From Argopecten irradians (taxonomy: Eukaryota; Mollusca; Bivalvia; Pectinida; Pectinidae): 64,000 bases of DNA. The notes below the pieces were generated by a model. It was not told where the DNA came from. It saw nothing but the letters and a program-made list of their open reading frames with translations, and ran no database searches. The DNA lies in contig NC_091134.1 of assembly GCF_041381155.1 (NCBI RefSeq), positions 67,746,469 to 67,810,468 on the forward strand, in the 5' to 3' direction. A program made the position numbers and the translations under genes. Shown piece by piece: positions 42,001 through 57,000 of this stretch (the stretch's first letter is position 1; each line of letters opens with the position of its first letter).

Positions 42001-45000
42001 GTTACAGTGATGTTTGTCTATCTGTTACAGTGATGTTTGTCTATCTGTTACAGTGATGTTTGCCTATCTGTTACAGTGATGTTTACCTATCTGTTACAGT
42101 GATGTTTACCTATCTGTTACAGTGATGTTTGCCTATCTGTTACAGTGATGTTTGCCTATCTGTTACAGTGATGTTTACCTATCTGTTACAGTGATGTTTA
42201 CCTATCTGTTACAGTGATGTTTGCCTATCTATCTGTTACAGTGATGTTTGCCTATCTGTTACAGTGATGTTTGCCTATCTGTTACAGTGATGTTTACCTA
42301 TCTGTTACAGTGATGTTTACCTATCTGTTACAGTGATGTTTGCCTATCTGTTACAGTGATGTTTGCTTATCTGTTTACAGTGATGTTTCCTATCTGTTAC
42401 AGTGATGTTTACCTATCTGTTACAGTGATGTTTACCTATCTGTTACAGTGATGTTTACCTATCTGTTACAGTGATGTTTGTCTATCTGTTACAGTGATGT
42501 TTGCCTATCTGTTACAGTGATGTTTGCCTATCTGTTACAGTGATGTTTACCTATCTGTTACAGTGATGTTTGCCTATCTGTTACAGTGATGTTTACCTAT
42601 CTGTTACAGTGATGTTTGCCTATCTGTTACAGTGATGTTTACCTATCTGTTACAGTGATGTTTGCCTATCTGTTACAGTGATGTTTGTCTATCTGTTACA
42701 GTGATGTTTTTACCTATCTGTTACAGTGATGTTTACCTATCTGTTACAGTGATGTTTGCCTATCTGTTACAGTGATGTTTACCTATCTGTTACAGTGAAG
42801 TTTACCTATCTGTTACAGTGATGTTTGCTTATCTGTTACAGTGATGTTTGTCTATCTGTTACAGTGATGTTTTTATCTATATCTGTTACAGTGATGTTTG
42901 CCTATCTGTTACAGTGATGTTTGCCTATCTGTTACAGTGATGTTTACCTATCTGTTACAGTGATGTTTGCCTATCTGTTACAGTGATGTTTGTCTATCTG
43001 TTACAGTGATGTTTACCTATCTGTTACAGTGATGTTTGTCTATCTGTTACAGTGATGTTTGCCTATCTGTTACAGTGATGTTTGTCTATCTGTTACAGTG
43101 ATGTTTGCCTATCTGTTACAGTGATGTTTGCCTATCTGTTACAGTGATGTTTACCTTATCTGTTACAGTGATGTTTGCCTATCTGTTACAGTGATGTTTA
43201 CCTATCTGTTACAGTGATGTTTGCCTATCTGTTACAGTGATGTTTGTCTATCTGTTACAGTGATGTTTACCTATCTGTTACAGTGATGTTTACCTATCTG
43301 TTACAGTGATGTTTGTCTATCTGTTACAGTGATGTTTGTCTATCTGTTACAGTGATGTTTGCCTATCTGTTACAGTGATGTTTACCTATCTGTTACAGTG
43401 ATGTTTACTATCTGTTACAGTGATGTTTGCCTATCTGTTACAGTGATGTTTGCCTATCTGTTACAGTGATGTTTGCCTATCTGTTACAGTGATGTTTGCC
43501 TATCTGTTACAGTGATGTTTGCCTATCTGTGTTACAGTGATGTTTGCCTATCTGTTACAGTGATGTTTACCTATCTGTTACAGTGATGTTTCCTATCTGT
43601 TACAGTGAGTGATGTTTGCCTATCTGTTACAGTGATGTTTGTCTATCTGTTACAGTGATGTTTCCTATCTGTTACAGTGATGTTTGCCTATCTGTTACAG
43701 TGATGTTCCTATCTGTTACAGTGATGTTTACCTATCTGTTACAGTGATGTTTACCTATCTGTTACAGTGATGTTTGCCTTTCTGTTACAGTGATGTTTGC
43801 CTATCTATCTGTTACAGTGATGTTTACCTATCTGTTACAGTGATGTTTGCTATCTGTTACAGTGATGTTTGTCTATCTGTTACAGTGATGTTTGCCTATC
43901 TGTTACAGTGATGTTTGCCTATCTGTTACAGTGATGTTTACCTATCTGTTACAGTGATGTTTGTCTATCTGTTACAGTGATGTTTGTCTATCTGTTACAG
44001 TGATGTTTGCCTATCTGTTACAGTGATGTTTACCTATCTGTTACAGTGAAGTTTACCTATCTGTTACAGTGATGTTTGCTTATCTGTTACAGTGATGTTT
44101 ACCTATCTGTTACAGTGATGTTTACCTATCTGTTACAGTGATGTTTGCCTATCTGTTACAGTGATGTTTACAGTGATGTTTGTCTATCTGTTACAGTGAT
44201 GTTTACCTATCTGTTACAGTGATGTTTGCCTATCTGTTACAGTGATGTTTGCCTATCTGTTACAGTGATGTTTACCTATCTGTTACAGTGATGTTTACCT
44301 ATCTGTTACAGTGATGTTTGCCTATCTGTTACAGTGATGTTTACCTATCTGTTACAGTGATGTTTACCTATCTATCTGTTACAGTGATGTTTGTCTATCT
44401 GTTACAGTGATGTTTACCTATCTGTTACAGTGATGTTTGTCCTATCTGTTACAGTGATGTTTTATCTGTTACAGTGATGTTTGCTATCTGTTACAGTGAT
44501 GTTTACCTATCTGTTACAGTGATGTTTACCTATCTGTTACAGTGATGTTTACCTATCTGTTACAGTGATGTTTGTCCTATCTGTTACAGTGATGTTTACC
44601 TATCTGTTACAGTGATGTTTGTCTATCTGTTACAGTGATGTTTTACCTATCTGTTACAGTGATGTTTGTCTATCTGTTACAGTGATGTTTACCTATCTGT
44701 TACAGTGATGTTTGTCTATCTGTTACAGTGATGTTTGCCTATCTGTTACAGTGATGTTTGCCTATCTGTTACAGTGATGTTTCCTATCTGTTACAGTGAT
44801 GTTTGCCTATCTGTTACTGTTACAGTGATGTTTGCTATCTTTACAGTGATGTTTACCTATCTGTTACAGTGATGTTTACCTATCTGTTACAGTGATGTTT
44901 GCCTATCTGTTACAGTGATGTTTGTCTATCTGTTACAGTGATGTTTGCCTATCTGTTACAGTGATGTTTGCCTATCTGTTACAGTGATGTTTGCCTATCT

Positions 45001-48000
45001 GTTACAGTGATGTTTACCTATCTGTTACAGTGATGTTTGCCTATCTGTTACAGTGATGTTTACCTATCTGTTACAGTGATGTTTGCCTATCTGTTACAGT
45101 GATGTTTACCTATCTGTTACAGTGATGTTTGCCTATCTGTTACAGTGATGTTTGCCCTATCTGTTACAGTGATGTTTGCCTATCTGTTACAGTGATGTTT
45201 ACCTATCTGTTACAGTGATGTTTACCTATCTGTTACAGTGATGTTTGCCTATCTGTTACAGTGATGTTTACCTATCTGTTACAGTGATGTTTACCTATCT
45301 GTTACAGTGATGTTTGCCTATCTGTTACAGTGATGTTTGCCTATCTGTTACAGTGATGTTTACCTATCTGTTACAGTGATGTTTACCTATCTGTTACAGT
45401 GATGTTTGCCTATCTGTTACAGTGATGTTTGCCTATCTGTTACAGTGATGTTTGCCTATCTGTTACAGTGATGTTTACCTATCTGTTACAGTGATGTTTG
45501 CCTATCTGTTACAGTGATGTTTGCCTATCTGTTACAGTGATGTTTGCCTATCTGTTACAGTGATGTTTACCTATCTGTTACAGTGATGTTTGCCTATCTG
45601 TTACAGTGATGTTTACCTATCTGTTACAGTGATGTTTACCTATCTGTTACAGTGATGTTTGCCTATCTGTTACAGTGATGTTTGTCTATCTGTTACAGTG
45701 ATGTTTGCCTATCTGTTACAGTGATGTTTGCCTATCTGTTACAGTGATGTTTGCCTATCTGTTACAGTGATGTTTGCCTATCTGTTACAGTGATGTTTGC
45801 CTATCTGTTACAGTGATGTTTGCCTATCTGTTACAGTGATGTTTACCTATCTGTTACAGTGATGTTTGTCTATCTGTTACAGTGATGTTTGCCTATCTGT
45901 TACAGTGATGTTTGCCTATCTGTTACAGTGATGTTTACCTATCTGTTACAGTGATGTTTGCCTATCTGTTACAGTGATGTTTACCTATCTGTTACAGTGA
46001 TGTTTACCTATCTGTTACAGTGATGTTTGTCTATCTTTTACAGTGATGTTTGTCTATCTGTTACAGTGATGTTTGCCTATCTGTTACAGTGATGTTTACC
46101 TATCTGTTACAGTGATGTTTGTCTATCTGTTACAGTGATGTTTGCCTATCTGTTACAGTGATGTTTACCTATCTGTTACAGTGATGTTTGCCTATCTGTT
46201 ACAGTGATGTTTGCCTATCTGTTACAGTGATGTTTACCTATCTGTTACAGTGATGTTTGTCTATCTGTTACAGTGATGTTTACCTATCTGTTACAGTGAT
46301 GTTTGCCTATCTGTTACAGTGATGTTTACCTATCTGTTACAGTGATGTTTACCTATCTGTTACAGTGATGTTTGCCTATCTGTTACAGTGATGTTTACCT
46401 ATCTGTTACAGTGATGTTTACCTATCTGTTACAGTGATGTTTGCCTATCTGTTACAGTGATGTTTACCTATCTGTTACAGTGATGTTTACCTATCTGTTA
46501 CAGTGATGTTTGCCTATCTGTTACAGTGATGTTTGTCTATCTGTTACAGTGATGTTTACCTATCTGTTACAGTGATGTTTGCCTTTCTGTTACAGTGATG
46601 TTTGCCTATCTATCTGTTACAGTGATGTTTACCTATCTGTTACAGTGATGTTTGTCTATCTGTTACAGTGATGTTTGTCTATCTGTTACAGTGATGTTTA
46701 CCTATCTGTTACAGTGATGTTTGCTTATCTGTTACAGTGATGTTTGTCTATCTGTTACAGTGATGTTTGTCTATCTGTTACAGTGATGTTTGCTTATCTG
46801 TTACAGTGATGTTTACCTATCTGTTACAGTGAAGTTTACCTATCTGTTACAGTGATGTTTGCTTATCTGTTACAGTGATGTTTGCCTATCTGTTACAGTG
46901 ATGTTTACCTATCTGTTACAGTGATGTTTACCTATCTGTTACAGTGATGTTTGCCTATCTGTTACAGTGATGTTTACCTATCTGTTACAGTGATGTTTAC
47001 CTATCTGTTACAGTGATGTTTGCCTATCTGTTACAGTGATGTTTACCTATCTGTTACAGTGATGTTTACCTATCTGTTACAGTGATGTTTACCTATCTGT
47101 TACAGTGATGTTTACCTATCTGTTACAGTGATGTTTGCCTTATCTGTTACAGTGATGTTTTACCTATCTGTTACAGTGATGTTTACCTATCTGTTACAGT
47201 GATGTTTTGCTTATCTGTTACAGTGATGTTTGTCTATCTGTTACAGTGATGTTTGTCTATCTGTTACAGTGATGTTTGCCTATCTGTTACAGTGATGTTT
47301 ACCTATCTGTTACAGTGATGTTTGCCTATCTGTTACAGTGATGTTTACCTATCTGTTACAGTGATGTTTACCTATCTGTTACAGTGATTGCCTATCTGTT
47401 ACAGTGATGTTTACCTATCTGTTACAGTGATGTTTACCTATCTGTTACAGTGATGTTTGCCTATCTGTTACAGTGATGTTTACATATCTGTTACAGTGAT
47501 GTTTACCTATCTGTTACAGTGATGTTTGCCTATGAGCAGAGTTTATTGTGTCTTGGTCACCACCCTGACATCTGGTACGAGGCTGCATCTTACTTAGAGG
47601 AGTCGAGTAAAATCCTGACAGAGAAAGGGGTATGTACTGTGAAACCAGAAAATCATGTTCATGTTAGCTACATTTATCATTTTTTATAGGATATCAATTA
47701 TCATGTATAATTTTTAAAGCCGCTGATGGCTGAGTCAAGCAGCTTTATTAAGATAGGTGTTGGACCCATCTCCAGTTGATGTGTGCGCATCTACTGACTT
47801 TCAGTATCGAGAATTCGCCAGATAAGATAAACAAGTGATAGCCATATCACCAACCTGTTCATTTTATTATAATCATAACTTGATATTTTTGCAGTTCACA
47901 AATAGAAATGATTCGTGATGCAATTTTCTGTATTATAAGCGTGTTTCCCAGTGGGTATATGGCTTCAGACGATGACCTTGTTTTGGTCGCTGGCAGTAGC

Positions 48001-51000
48001 TTTGTTGTACGGTACACTTTCTGAAAATAAGACACATGCAGTGGGGTATTCAACACACATGGTTTCAATCTTCAAACTTATTATATCTGTATAACTGCTT
48101 AAGTGCAAGATTATACAAATGTGTATATATGCAAGGATGTATATCTCACTTATAAATCCTTGGTATAAACATATAAAAAACATATTAAGAAAATGTAATG
48201 TGTAATTGTAATTAATTACTTTTTGAATGTAATTGTAATTGTAATTAATTACATTTACAAAACTGAGTAATTGTAATTGTAATTGTAATTGAGATTTGAC
48301 CAAGTAATTGTAATCGTAATTAATTACATTGCAATGTAATTGACCCCAACCCATTGGTTTGTAGGTAACATCGGGGTATTCAACACACATGGTTTGTAGG
48401 TAACATCGGGGTATTCAACACACATGGTTTGTAGGTAACATCGGGGTATTCAACACACATGGTTTGTAGGTAACATCGGGGTATTCAACACACATGGTTT
48501 GTAGGTAACATTGGGGTATTCAACACACATGGTTTGTAGGTAACATCGGGGTATTCAACACACATGGTTTGTAGGTAACATCGGGGTATTCAACACACAT
48601 GGTTTGTAGGTAACATCGGGGTATTCAACACACATGGTTTGTAGGTAACATCGGGGTATCCAACACACGTGGTTTGTAGGTAACATCGGGGTATTCAACA
48701 CACGTGGTTTGTAGGTAACATCGGGGTATTCAACACACGTGGTTTGTAGGTAACATCGGGGTATTCAACACACGTGGTTTGTAGGTAACATCGGGGTATT
48801 CAACACACGTGGTTTGTAGGTAACATCGGGGTATTCAACACACATGGTTTGTAGGTAACATCAGGGTATTCAACACACATGGTTTGTAGGTAACATCGGG
48901 GTATTCAACACACATGGTTTGTAGGTAACATCGGGGTATTCAACACACATGGTTTGTAGGTAACATCGGGGTATTCAACACACGTGGTTTGTAGGTAACA
49001 TCGGGGTATTCAACACACGTGGTTTGTAGGTAACATCGGGGTCTCCAACACACATGGTTTGTAGGTAACATCGGGGTATCCAACACACATGGTTTGTAGG
49101 TAACATCGGGGTATCCAACACACATGGTTTGTAGGTAACATCGGGGTATTCAACACACGTGGTTTGTAGGTAACATCGGGGTATTCAACACACGTGGTTT
49201 GTAGGTAACATCGGGGTATTCAACACACATGGTTTGTAGGTAACATCGGGGTATTCAACACACATGGTTTGTAGGTAACATCGGGGTATTCAATACACAT
49301 GGTTTGTAGGTAACATCGGGGTATTCAACACACGTGGTTTGTAGGTAACATCGGGGTATTCAACACACGTGGTTTGTAGGTAACATCGGGGTATCCAACA
49401 CACGTGGTTTGTAGGTAACATCGGGGTATTCAACACACGTGGTTTGTAGGTAACATCGGGGTATTCAACACACATGGATTGTAGGTAACATCGGGGTATT
49501 CAACACACATGGTTTGTAGGTAACATCGGGGTATTCAACACACATGGTTTGTAGGTAACATCGGGGTATTCAACACACATGGTTTGTAGGTAACATCGGG
49601 GTATTCAACACACGTGGTTTGTAGGTAACATCGGGGTATTCAACACACGTGGTTTGTAGGTAACATCGGGGTATTCAACACACATGGTTTGTAGGTAACA
49701 TCGGGGTATTCAACACACATGGTTTGTAGGTAACATCGGGGTATTCAACACACGTGGTTTGTAGGTAACATCGGGGTATCCAACACACATGGTTTGTAGG
49801 TAACATCGGGGTATTCAACACACATGGTTTGTAGGTAACATCGGGGTATTCAACACACATGGTTTGTAGGTAACATCGGGGTATTCAATACACATGGTTT
49901 GTAGGTAACATTGGGGTATTCAACACACATGGTTTGTAGGTAACATCGGGGTATTCAACACACATGGTTTGTAGGTAACATCGGGGTATCCAACACATGT
50001 GGTTTGTAGGTAACATCGGGGTATTCAACACACGTGGTTTGTAGGTAACATCGGGGTATTCAACACACATGGATTGTAGGTAACATCGGGGTATTCAACA
50101 CACATGGTTTGTAGGTAACATCGGGGTATTCAACACACATGGTTTGTAGGTAACATCGGGGTATTCAACACACATGGTTTGTAGGTAACATCGGGGTATT
50201 CAACACACGTGGTTTGTAGGTAACATCGGGGTATTCAACACACGTGGTTTGTAGGTAACATCGGGGTATTCAACACACGTGGTTTGTAGGTAACATCGGG
50301 GTATTCACAACACACGTGGTTTGTAGGTAACATCGGGGTATTCAACACACATGGTTTGTAGGTAACATCGGGGTATTCAACACACATGGTTTGTAGGTAA
50401 CATCGGGGTATTCAACACACATGGTTTGTAGGTAACATCGGGGTATTCAACACACGTGGTTTGTAGGTAACATCGGGGTATTCAACACACGTGGTTTGTA
50501 GGTAACATCGGGGTATTCAACACACATGGTTTGTAGGTAACATCGGGGTATTCAACACACGTTGTTTGTAGGTAACATCGGGGTATTCAACACACATGGT
50601 TTGTAGGTAACATCGGGGTATTCAACACACGTTGTTTGTAGGTAACATCGGGGTATCCAACACACATGGTTTGTAGGTAACATCAGATCTGTAGGATAGA
50701 TTATTTTAAGATGAAGCAATTAAAATTTTGCAGCAGCATTTTATGTCATACTGACATAATTCTAATTTTAAATGTTACTGAACAGGCATTAATATGAACA
50801 CTTATTGATATATAGGACTTTAAAGACTTTGTCAAAGCTCCCTGAAAGGCAACATTAATTACTTCTGTCATCTTTTTCTAACAAAAAAACATCTGCAGTA
50901 CTGTAGATATGGTATGATTTGGCCCTTGTGTTAATTATATGTCTAACAGTAACTGTGGTCTTTCACAAAGTCTTATTGACTTATACCAACCGATTCATGA

Positions 51001-54000
51001 TAGACTTTTACCAACCAATTCATGATGGAATGGAGGCTGTGTGTTCACGAATTGTTATTATTGGACTTGCAGGATCAGAATGCTGGGAAGATGTTTGCTG
51101 ATGAGGCCGCTGCAGTATATGAGCGTGCCATCACAACACTCATGAAAAACAACATGTTGGTTTACTTTGCTTATGCTGATTTTGAGGAGGTAGGCATTTA
51201 ATGTGGCGTAATTTCAAATTTCATTTTGCTGATGTCAAATTTGATACTTTAATTTCTGTATGACTGTACTATGAACAATTAATAAAATAACAAAATCTCA
51301 TAAGCTATTGATGATTACTTGTATATTTTTTCAGAGTCGTATGAAATATGAAAAAGTCCACAGTATCTATAAAAGAAATTTGAGTGTACAAGATGTGGAT
51401 CCAACTTTGGTAAGATTTGGAGAATGCCCACAATTCAGTGGTTCAATACTAGAAAATACCCATTTACAAAATTTAGCATTGTACATGAATTAGCACTTCA
51501 TAGATTATGTGAAAAGTTATAAAATAAAACTCTTCCTGAAAATAGGTATGTTTATTAGTCCTCGTACTTTGTGCGCCATGTGTCGGTGAAACCCAGGTGG
51601 ACTATAGTGTTTGTTCCCATACACAGGTATGTGTCATATTGTGGTACTTTGTGAGCCATGTTTACACAGTAGTCATATTGTGGTACTTTGTGAGCCATGT
51701 TTACACAGTAGTCATATTGTGGTACTTTGTGAGCCATGTTTTACACAAGTAGTCATATTTGTGGTACTTTGTGAGCCATGTTTTACACAGTAGTCATATT
51801 GTGGTACTTCATGAGCCATGTTTACACAGTAGTCATATTGTGGTACTGATTGTGAGCCATGTTTACACAGTAGTCATATTGTGGTACTTTGTGAGCCATG
51901 TTTACACAGTAGTCATATTGTGGTACTTTGTGAGCCATGTTTACACAGTAGTCATATTGTACTTTGTGAGCATGTTTACACAGTAGTCATATTGTGGTAC
52001 TTTGTGAGCCATGTTTACACAGTAGTCATATTGTGGTACGTTTTGTGAGCCATGTTTACACAGTAGTCATATTGTGGTACTTTGTGAGCCATGTTTACAC
52101 AGTAGTCATATTGTGGTACTTCATGAGCCATGTTTACACAGTAGTCATATTGTGGTACTTTGTGAGCCATGTTTACACAGTAGTCATATTGTGGTACTTT
52201 GTGAGCCATGTTTACACAGTAGTCATATTGTGGTTACTTTGTGAGCCATGTTTACACAGTAGTCATATTGTGGTACTTCATGAGCCATGTTTACACAGTA
52301 GTCATATTGTGGTACTTTGTGAGCCATGTTTACACAGTAGTCATATTGTGGTACTTTGTGAGCCATGTTTACACAGTAGTCATATTGTGGTACTTCATGA
52401 GCCATGTTTACACAGTAGTCATATTGTGGTACTTTGTGAGCCATGTTTACACAGTAGTCATATTGTGGTACTTTGTGAGCCATGTTTACACAGTAGTCAT
52501 ATTGTGGTACTTTGTGAGCCATGTTTACACAGTAGTCATATTGTGGTACTTTGTGAGCCATGTTTACACAGTAGTCATATTGTGGTACTTTGAGTGACAT
52601 GTTTACACAGTAGTCATATTGTGGTACTTTGTGAGCCATGTTTACACAGTAGTCATATTGTGGTACTTCTTGAGCCATGTTTACACAGTAGTCATATTGT
52701 GGTACTTTGGAGCCATGTTTACACAGTAGTCATATTGTGGTACTTTGTGAGCCATGTTTACACAGTAGTCATATTGTGGTACTTTGTGAGCCATGTTTAC
52801 ACAGTAGTCATATTGTGGTACTTTGTGAGCCATGTTTACACATGGTAGTCATTTATTGTGGTACTTTCATGAGCCATGTTTACACAGTAGTCATATTGTG
52901 GTACTTTGTGAGCCATGTTTACACAGTAGTCATATTGTGGTACTTTGTGAGCCATGTTTACACAGTAGTCATATTGTGGTACTTTGTGAGCCATGTTTAC
53001 ACAGTAGTCATATTGTGGTACTTTGTGAGCCATGTTTACACAGTAGTCATATTGTGGTACTTCATGAGCCATGTTTACACAGTAGTCATATTGTGGTACT
53101 TTGTGAGCCATGTTTACACAGTAGTCATATTGTGGTACTTTGTGAGCCATGTTTACACAGTAGTCATATTGTGGTACTTTGTGAGCCATGTTTTACACAG
53201 TAGTCATATGCTACACGGTGGTACTTCATGAGCCATGTTTACACAGTAGTCATATTGTGGTACTTTGTGAGCCATGTTTACACAGTAGTCATATTGTGGT
53301 ACTTTGTGAGCCATGTTTACACAGTAGTCATATTGTGGTACTTTGTGAGCCATGTTTACACAGTAGTCATATTGTGGTACTTTGTGAGCCATGTTTACAC
53401 AGTAGTCATATTGTGGTACTTTGTGAGCCATGTTTACACAGTAGTCATATTGTGTACTTGGTAGCCATGTTTACACAGTAGTCATATTGTGGTACCATGT
53501 TTACACAGTAGTCATATTGTGGTACTTTGTGAGCCATGAGCCATGTTTACACAGTAGTCATATTGTGGTACTTTGTGAGCCATGTTTACACAGTAGTCAT
53601 ATTGTGGTACTTTGTGAGCCATGTTTACACAGTAGTCATATTGTGGTACTTTGTGAGCCATGTTTACACAGTAGTCATATTGTGGTACTTTGTGAGCCAT
53701 GTTTACACAGTAGTCATATTGTGGTACTTTGTGAGCCATGTTTACACAGTAGTCATATTGTGGTACTTTGTGAGCCATGTTTACACAGTAGTCATATTGT
53801 GGTACTTTGTGAGCCATGTTTACACAGTAGTCATATTGTGGTACTTTGTGAGCCATGTTTACACAGTAGTCATATTGTGGTACTTTGTGAGCCATGTTTA
53901 CACAGTAGTCATATTGTGGTACTTTGTGAGCCATGTTTACACAGTAGTCATATTGTGGTACTTTGTGAGCCATGTTTACACAGTAGTCATATTGTGGTAC

Positions 54001-57000
54001 TTTGTGAGCCATGTTTACACAGTAGTCATATTGTGGTACTTTGTGAGCCATGTTTACACAGTAGTCATATTGTGGTACTTTGTGAGCCATGTTTACACAG
54101 TAGTCATATTTGGTACTTCATGAGCCATGTTTACACAGTAGTCATATTGTGGTACTTTGTGAGCCATGTTTACACAGTAGTCATATTGTGGTACTTTGTG
54201 AGCCATGTTTACACAGTAGTCATATTGTGGTACTTCATGAGCCATGTTTACACAGTAGTCATATTGTGGTACTTTGTGAGCCATGTTTACACAGTAGTCA
54301 TATTGTGGTACTTTGTGAGCCATGTTTACACAGTAGTCATATTGTGGTACTTTGTGAGCCATGTTTACACAGTAGTCATATTGTGGTACTTTGTGAGCCA
54401 TGTTTACACAGTAGTCATATTGTGGTACTTTGTGAGCCATGTTTACACAGTAGTAGTCATATTGTGGTACTTTGTGAGCCATGTTTACACAGTAGTCATA
54501 TTGTGGTACTTTGTGAGCCATGTTTACACAGTAGTCATATTGTGGTACTTTGTGAGCCATGTTTACACAGTAGTCATATTGTGGTACTTCATGAGCCATG
54601 TTTACACAGTAGTCATATTGTGGTACTTTGTGAGCCATGTTTACACAGTAGTCATATTGTGGTACTTTGTGAGCCATGTTTACACAGTAGTCATATTGTG
54701 GTACTTTGTGAGCCATGTTTACACAGTAGTCATATTGTGGTACTTTGTGAGCCATGTTTACACAGTAGTCATATTGTGGTACTTTGTGAGCCATGTTTAC
54801 ACAGTAGTCATATTGTGGTACTTTGTGAGCCATGTTTACACAGTAGTCATATTGTGGTACTTTGTGAGCCATGTTTACACAGTAGTCATATTGTGGTACT
54901 TTGTGAGCCATGTTTACACAGTAGTCATATTGTGGTACTTTGTGAGCCATGTTTACACAGTAGTCATATTGTGGTACTTTGTGAGCCATGTTTTCACAGT
55001 AGTCATATTGTGGTACTTTGTGAGCCATGTTTACACAGTAGTCATATTGTGGTACTTTGTGAGCCATGTTTACACAGTAGTCATATTGTGGTACTTTGTG
55101 AGCCATGTTTACACAGTAGTCATATTGTGGTACTTTGTGAGCCATGTTTACAGGTGAGCCATGTTTACACAGTAGTCATATTGTGGTACTTTGTGAGCCA
55201 TGTTTACACAGTAGTCATATTGTGGTACTTTGTGAGCCATGTTTACACAGTAGTCATATTGTGGTACTTTGTGAGCCATGTTTACACAGTAGTCATATTG
55301 TGGTACTTTGTGAGCCATGTTTACACAGTAGTCATATTGTGGTACTTTGTGAGCCATGTTTACACAGTAGTCATATTGTGGTACTTTGTGAGCCATGTTT
55401 ACACAGTAGTCATATTGTGGTACTTTGTGAGCCATGTTTACACAGTAGTCATATTGTGGTACTTCATGAGCCATGTTTACACAGTAGTCATATTGTGGTA
55501 CTTTGTGAGCCATGTTTACACAGTAGTCATATTGTGGTACTTGTGAGCCATGTTTACACAGTAGTCATATTGTGGTACTTTGTGAGCCATGTTTACACAG
55601 TAGTCATATTGTGGTACTTTGAGCCATGTTTACACAGTAGTCATATTGTGGTACTTTGTGAGCCATGTTTACACAGTAGTCATATTGTGGTACTTTGTGA
55701 GCCATGTTTACACAGTAGTCATATTGTGGTACTTTGTGAGCCATGTTTACACAGTAGTCATATTGTGGTACTTTGTGAGCCATGTTTACACAGTAGTCAT
55801 ATTGTGGTACTTTGTGAGCCATGTTTACACAGTAGTCATATGTGGTACTTTGTGAGCATGTTTACACAGTGTATGAGTTACACAGTAGTCATATTGTGGT
55901 ACTTTGTGAGCCATGTTTACACAGTAGTCATATTGTGGTACTTTGTGAGCCATGTTTACACAGTATCATATTGTGGTACTTTGAGCCATGTTACACAGTA
56001 GTCATATTGTGGTACTTTGTGAGCCATGTTTACACAGTAGTCATATTGTGGTACTTTGTGAGCCATGTTTACACAGTAGTCATATTGTGGTACTTTGTGA
56101 GCCATGTTTACACAGTAGTCATATTGTGGTACTTTTGTGAGCCATGTTTACACAGTAGTCATATTGTGGTACTTTGTGAGCCATGTTTACACAGTAGTCA
56201 TATTGTGGTACTTTGTGAGCCATGTTTACACCATATGTTTACACAGTAGTCATATTGTGGTACTTTGTGAGCCATGTTTACACAGTAGTCATATTGTGGT
56301 ACTTTGTGAGCCATGTTTACACAGTAGTCATATTGTGGTACTTGTGAGCCATGTTTACACAGTAGTCATATTGTGGTACTTTGTGAGCCATGTTTACACA
56401 GTAGTCATATTGTGGTACTTTGTGAGCCATGTTTACACAGTAGTCATATTGTGGTACTTTGTGAGCCATGTTTACACAGTAGTCATATTGTGGTACTTAT
56501 GAGCCATGTTTACACAGTAGTCATATTGTGGTACTTTGTGAGCCATGTTTACACAGTAGTCATATTGTGGTACTTTGTGAGCCATGTTTACACAGTAGTC
56601 ATATTGTGGTACTTTGTGAGCCATGTTTACACAGTAGTCATATTGTGGTACTTTGTGAGCCATGTTTACACAGTAGTCATATTGTGGTACTTTGTGAGCC
56701 ATGTTTACACAGTAGTCATATTGTGGTACTTTGTGAGCCATGTTTACACAGTAGTCATATTGTGGTACTTTGTGAGCCATGTTTACACAGTAGTCATATT
56801 GTGGTACTTTGTTTTTGTGAGCCATGTTTACACAGTAGTCATATTGTGGTACTTTGTGAGCCATGTTTACACAGTAGTCATATTGTGGTACTTGAGCCAG
56901 TTTACACAGTAGTCATATTGTGGTACTTTGTGAGCCATGTTTACACAGTAGTCATATTGTGGTACTTTGTGAGCCATGTTTACACAGTAGTCATATTGTG

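Noticed and set aside
35056..47519. CRISPR-like array of short direct repeats
   Set aside because: There are no unique spacers between units, the units are contiguous, and the locus is a eukaryotic intron.
47965..48390. 141-residue - strand ORF
   Set aside because: It runs through the gtaatt repeat and the edge of the 35-bp array on the antisense strand of a CSTF3 intron; there is no domain or conservation.
53487..55546. Very long open frames (556 and 478 residues on +, 350 on -) that might be repeat proteins
   Set aside because: They are pure translations of the 39-bp array, whose length is a multiple of three. Frames are open on both strands at once, and no signal, domain or non-repeat sequence is attached.
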